Below, piece after piece: positions 33,265 to 34,790 of a stretch of DNA of 34,790 nt (position 1 is its first letter; every line of letters begins with the position of its first letter). The notes under the pieces are model-generated. The model saw nothing but the letters and a program-made list of their open reading frames with translations, had not been told where the DNA came from and searched no databases. The translations under genes were made by a program, and so were the position numbers. Origin of the DNA: Bacteroidia bacterium (GTDB lineage: Bacteria; Bacteroidota; Bacteroidia; B-17B0; Aurantibacillaceae); NCBI GenBank assembly GCA_020846335.1, contig JADLED010000013.1, positions 1-34,790 of the forward strand, read 5' to 3'.

Positions 33265-34515
33265 TATCGCGCAAGCGGCATTGGCAGTAACTGTGTAAGA
33301 TAAAAAGTCAACACAACCATTGGTACCCGTACCGTAAACATTGTTGCTAACGGGTGTGGTGTTGGTTGGTAAAACATTAAGAGTAGTAAATGTACTGGAA
33401 TTGGCAGCCCATGAATACGACGCGGCTCCGCTCACTGTTAAGGTGGTGGAAGAACCCAGGCAAACGGTGTTATTTCCGCTGATACTTAAAGTAGGTAAAG
33501 GCATCACACTTAAACAATACACGGCAATGTTTTGGCAATTTTGTGCGTTGCCACCAACCACACTGTAACAGGCGTTGGCTGTTGGACTCACCACAATTGA
33601 ATTTGTGGTGGCACCTGTGCTCCAGGTATAGGAAAGGCTTGTGCCCGTGGCCACCAGTGTTTTAGAGGAGCCCGAACAAAGTGTGTTGGAAGGGGTAGGA
33701 TTAATATTAACGATTGGAACCGGGTTCACTATAATTGGAAAAACCGAACTGGTGGCACAGGCGTATGATGCAGAAGGGCAACTGATGGTGTACATTGTGG
33801 AAACGGACGGTGTGAGTATAGGGTTAGCCGAAGCAATATTACCCGGATTGGTAACAAACGACGGACCTCCGGTTAAAGAAAATGTTGTGGAGGTACCGGC
33901 ACATATTTGCGTACTACCCGAAATGGCCATGGTGTAAGTAGGTATCACACTCATGCAATACGATGCACTCATATTAAAACACCCTATCGAATTGGTGGCG
34001 ATAGCAGTATAACACACATTACTTGTGGGAGCCACCACCACATTGTTGCCCATAAGAGCTCCGGGCATCCAGGTATAAGTGGTATTTCCAAAGGCACTTA
34101 AGGTAACAGCGCCAGCGCTGCAAACAGTTCCGTTGGGTGCACTTGAAGTTACCATTAAGGCTGAAGCGTTGCTACAAGACACACTCACAGTGGTGGTGAC
34201 ACTTGATAATAAAGAGCTGACACTGTATCCACTGCAGGTAATGGTAAATATCCCACAACATGGGTAGGTAAAATAGGTCGACAAGCCGTTTGAAGATGGC
34301 GTTTGTGTGGCTGCACACGAAACAGAGTTGGCCGCCCAGGAATAACTTGTTGCACCCGAAGCAGTAGCAGTAACCGCGGCTTCCGCAGTACTGTTGATGC
34401 ACAAGCCACTGGAATAGGCAGAAATACTGAATGTTTGTGCCTTGTTGGTGAACGAAACAAAACAAAACAAAAAAATGGCAATGGCCTTAATCGAAAAGCG
34501 TAAAGATTTAGTCAT
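32284..34515 (-). CDS. T9SS cargo protein with Ig-like repeats, EF-hand/dockerin-like and cohesin-like domains (paralogue 3)
   Basis: A secreted protein of 743 aa with signal peptide SIKAIAIFLFCFVSFTNKAQ after ATG 34515. It has one more Ig-like repeat than paralogues 1 and 2, so the N-terminal part reaches residue about 415. Repeats show the pattern CSGSSKTLVATGTSLSYTWS, then SIVVSPTANACYSVVGG. From V418 it follows the shared module: calcium loops DANRDGQVDNTD (422-433) and DCNGDGLVNTND, the cohesin-like domain with LYGVAFDLNFDQAMI and GKIGELWFKVKTG, and a type A sorting domain (665-743) ending LILEK. It is preceded by a strong terminator belonging to the partial fourth paralogue, so it starts a new transcription unit; no consensus promoter was found. 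Confidence 0.85.
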   Translation of the reverse strand: MTKSLRFSIKAIAIFLFCFVSFTNKAQTFSISAYSSGLCINSTAEAAVTATASGATSYSWAANSVSCAATQTPSSNGLSTYFTYPCCGIFTITCSGYSVSSLLSSVTTTVSVSCSNASALMVTSSAPNGTVCSAGAVTLSAFGNTTYTWMPGALMGNNVVVAPTSNVCYTAIATNSIGCFNMSASYCMSVIPTYTMAISGSTQICAGTSTTFSLTGGPSFVTNPGNIASANPILTPSVSTMYTISCPSASYACATSSVFPIIVNPVPIVNINPTPSNTLCSGSSKTLVATGTSLSYTWSTGATTNSIVVSPTANACYSVVGGNAQNCQNIAVYCLSVMPLPTLSISGNNTVCLGSSTTLTVSGAASYSWAANSSTFTTLNVLPTNTTPVSNNVYGTGTNGCVDFLSYTVTANAACAIVWPGDANRDGQVDNTDVLELGLAASSTGPARTSTSNAWAGQLASAWTGTISTGWNKCHADCNGDGLVNTNDNVAISANFSLTHTFKGPAAAGNDIQIVANGVANAGMWNKADIVLGSSASPLSQLYGVAFDLNFDQAMIHSDSVKVVYTSSFLNASNININFEKAYFSNGKSYCATVRTNNTNVNGTGKIGELWFKVKTGLPANSKINLSVSSAKGISASGVLSSLGVAAPVSVSVENNPVGFNGSVLLNNSLRFYPNPASKMITLQNDLSSNTTYRIMDISGRVVMSGEFQNTKTVDVSKLAAGTYFVEFSSLNDRVIKKLILEK

Positions 34516-34662
34516 GTGTTATAATTTATGTATTAGAATTTTCTATCAAATATGCAAAGTAACCATCCACTGTTACAATTCACATTATCAAATGGTTGGG
34601 TGCTTCAATCCACTAGCCTAACAAAATTACAACAATTCATCATTTTATAGGAAATTTAACAC

Positions 34663-34696
34663 AAAAGCCCCTTTTAAATAATTAAAAGGGGCTTTT
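34663..34696 (-). terminator. Strong intrinsic terminator after the partial fourth paralogue
   Basis: Perfect 15-bp inverted repeat AAAAGCCCCTTTTAA (34663-34677) / TTAAAAGGGGCTTTT (34682-34696) with a 4-base loop and flanking A/T runs. It lies 52 bases past the stop codon at 34749 on the minus strand. Confidence 0.85.
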
Positions 34697-34748
34697 GGTG
34701 TGAACAGTTGGGTTTAGGAAATTGTTCAGGTTCGGATATTAAAACTTC

Positions 34749-34790
34749 TTATTTCTCAATCAATAATTTGTTGGTTATTCTACCATTTAC
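34749..34790 (-). CDS. C-terminal end of a further T9SS type A cargo protein (5' part outside window)
   Basis: The last 13 codons and stop of a minus-strand gene are visible: VNGRITNKLLIEK. This matches the sorting-domain ends of the neighbours (VNGKVSKKLVVE, VNGKLSKKLIIE, NDRVIKKLILEK), so the gene is very probably a fourth member of the paralogue array or at least another type A cargo protein. Nothing else of it lies in the window. A strong terminator follows. Confidence 0.7.
   Translation of the reverse strand, partial: VNGRITNKLLIEK

Noticed and set aside
16645..34515. Regular Cys-paired Ig-like repeats considered as a CRISPR-like or tandem DNA repeat array
   Set aside because: The periodicity is at protein level (about 70-85 residues) with strongly diverged DNA; there is no conserved short DNA repeat with unique spacers.

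Overview
The window looks like Bacteroidota (Flavobacteriia/Sphingobacteriia/Chitinophagia grade) chromosome. The evidence is type IX secretion (T9SS) C-terminal sorting domains, a T9SS plug (DUF5103) protein, a fused DAHP synthase/chorismate mutase, an S9B dipeptidyl peptidase, and promoters of the Bacteroidota TTTG-N18/19-TAnnTTTG type. No tRNA, rRNA, CRISPR array, integrase or transposase was seen.

Positions 1-5700 (minus strand) hold, from the left edge, an AT-rich multidomain gene that runs off the window. It reads GNAT acetyltransferase, PIN nuclease, a second GNAT-like region and an ASCH-like domain, and has its own promoter. Next come the T9SS plug protein, whose N-terminal coding region carries a palindromic repeat, then PlsY and a glutamate dehydrogenase with a terminator. 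Positions 5811-8594 hold a small membrane protein and a YjjG-type nucleotidase (plus), overlapping tail-to-tail with an amidohydrolase lipoprotein (minus). A 530-base spacer follows, holding a second copy of the palindromic repeat family.

Positions 9125-13809 (plus) are metabolic: an NTF2/SnoaL-like protein, dipeptidyl peptidase IV with a sirtuin 3 bases behind it, and DAHP synthase/chorismate mutase. A 48-residue Cys-rich protein is encoded on the opposite strand between the last two. An AT-rich di-haem cytochrome c peroxidase/MauG gene (minus) diverges from the final region.

Positions 15068-34790, over half the window, are a surface-protein locus. It encodes a 521-aa secreted propeller-like protein, two very large type A T9SS cargo proteins facing each other across a terminator, a 1440-aa type B (CHU_C) cargo protein, and three tandem paralogues with a fourth entering at the right edge. 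Each paralogue has a different N-terminal set of Ig-like repeats. These join a 325/326-residue C-terminal module made of a two-loop EF-hand (dockerin-like) segment, a cohesin-like beta domain and a type A sorting domain. All of these proteins would be exported by Sec and, apart from the 521-aa protein, moved across the outer membrane by T9SS, the machine to which the plug protein at 1945-3426 belongs.

The most notable points are the GNAT-PIN-GNAT-ASCH protein, the dockerin/cohesin-like paralogue array with a recent gene-conversion patch, the palindromic repeat inside the plug gene, and the unlisted 48-aa Cys-rich protein. Functions are inferred from motifs read by eye; no searches were run.
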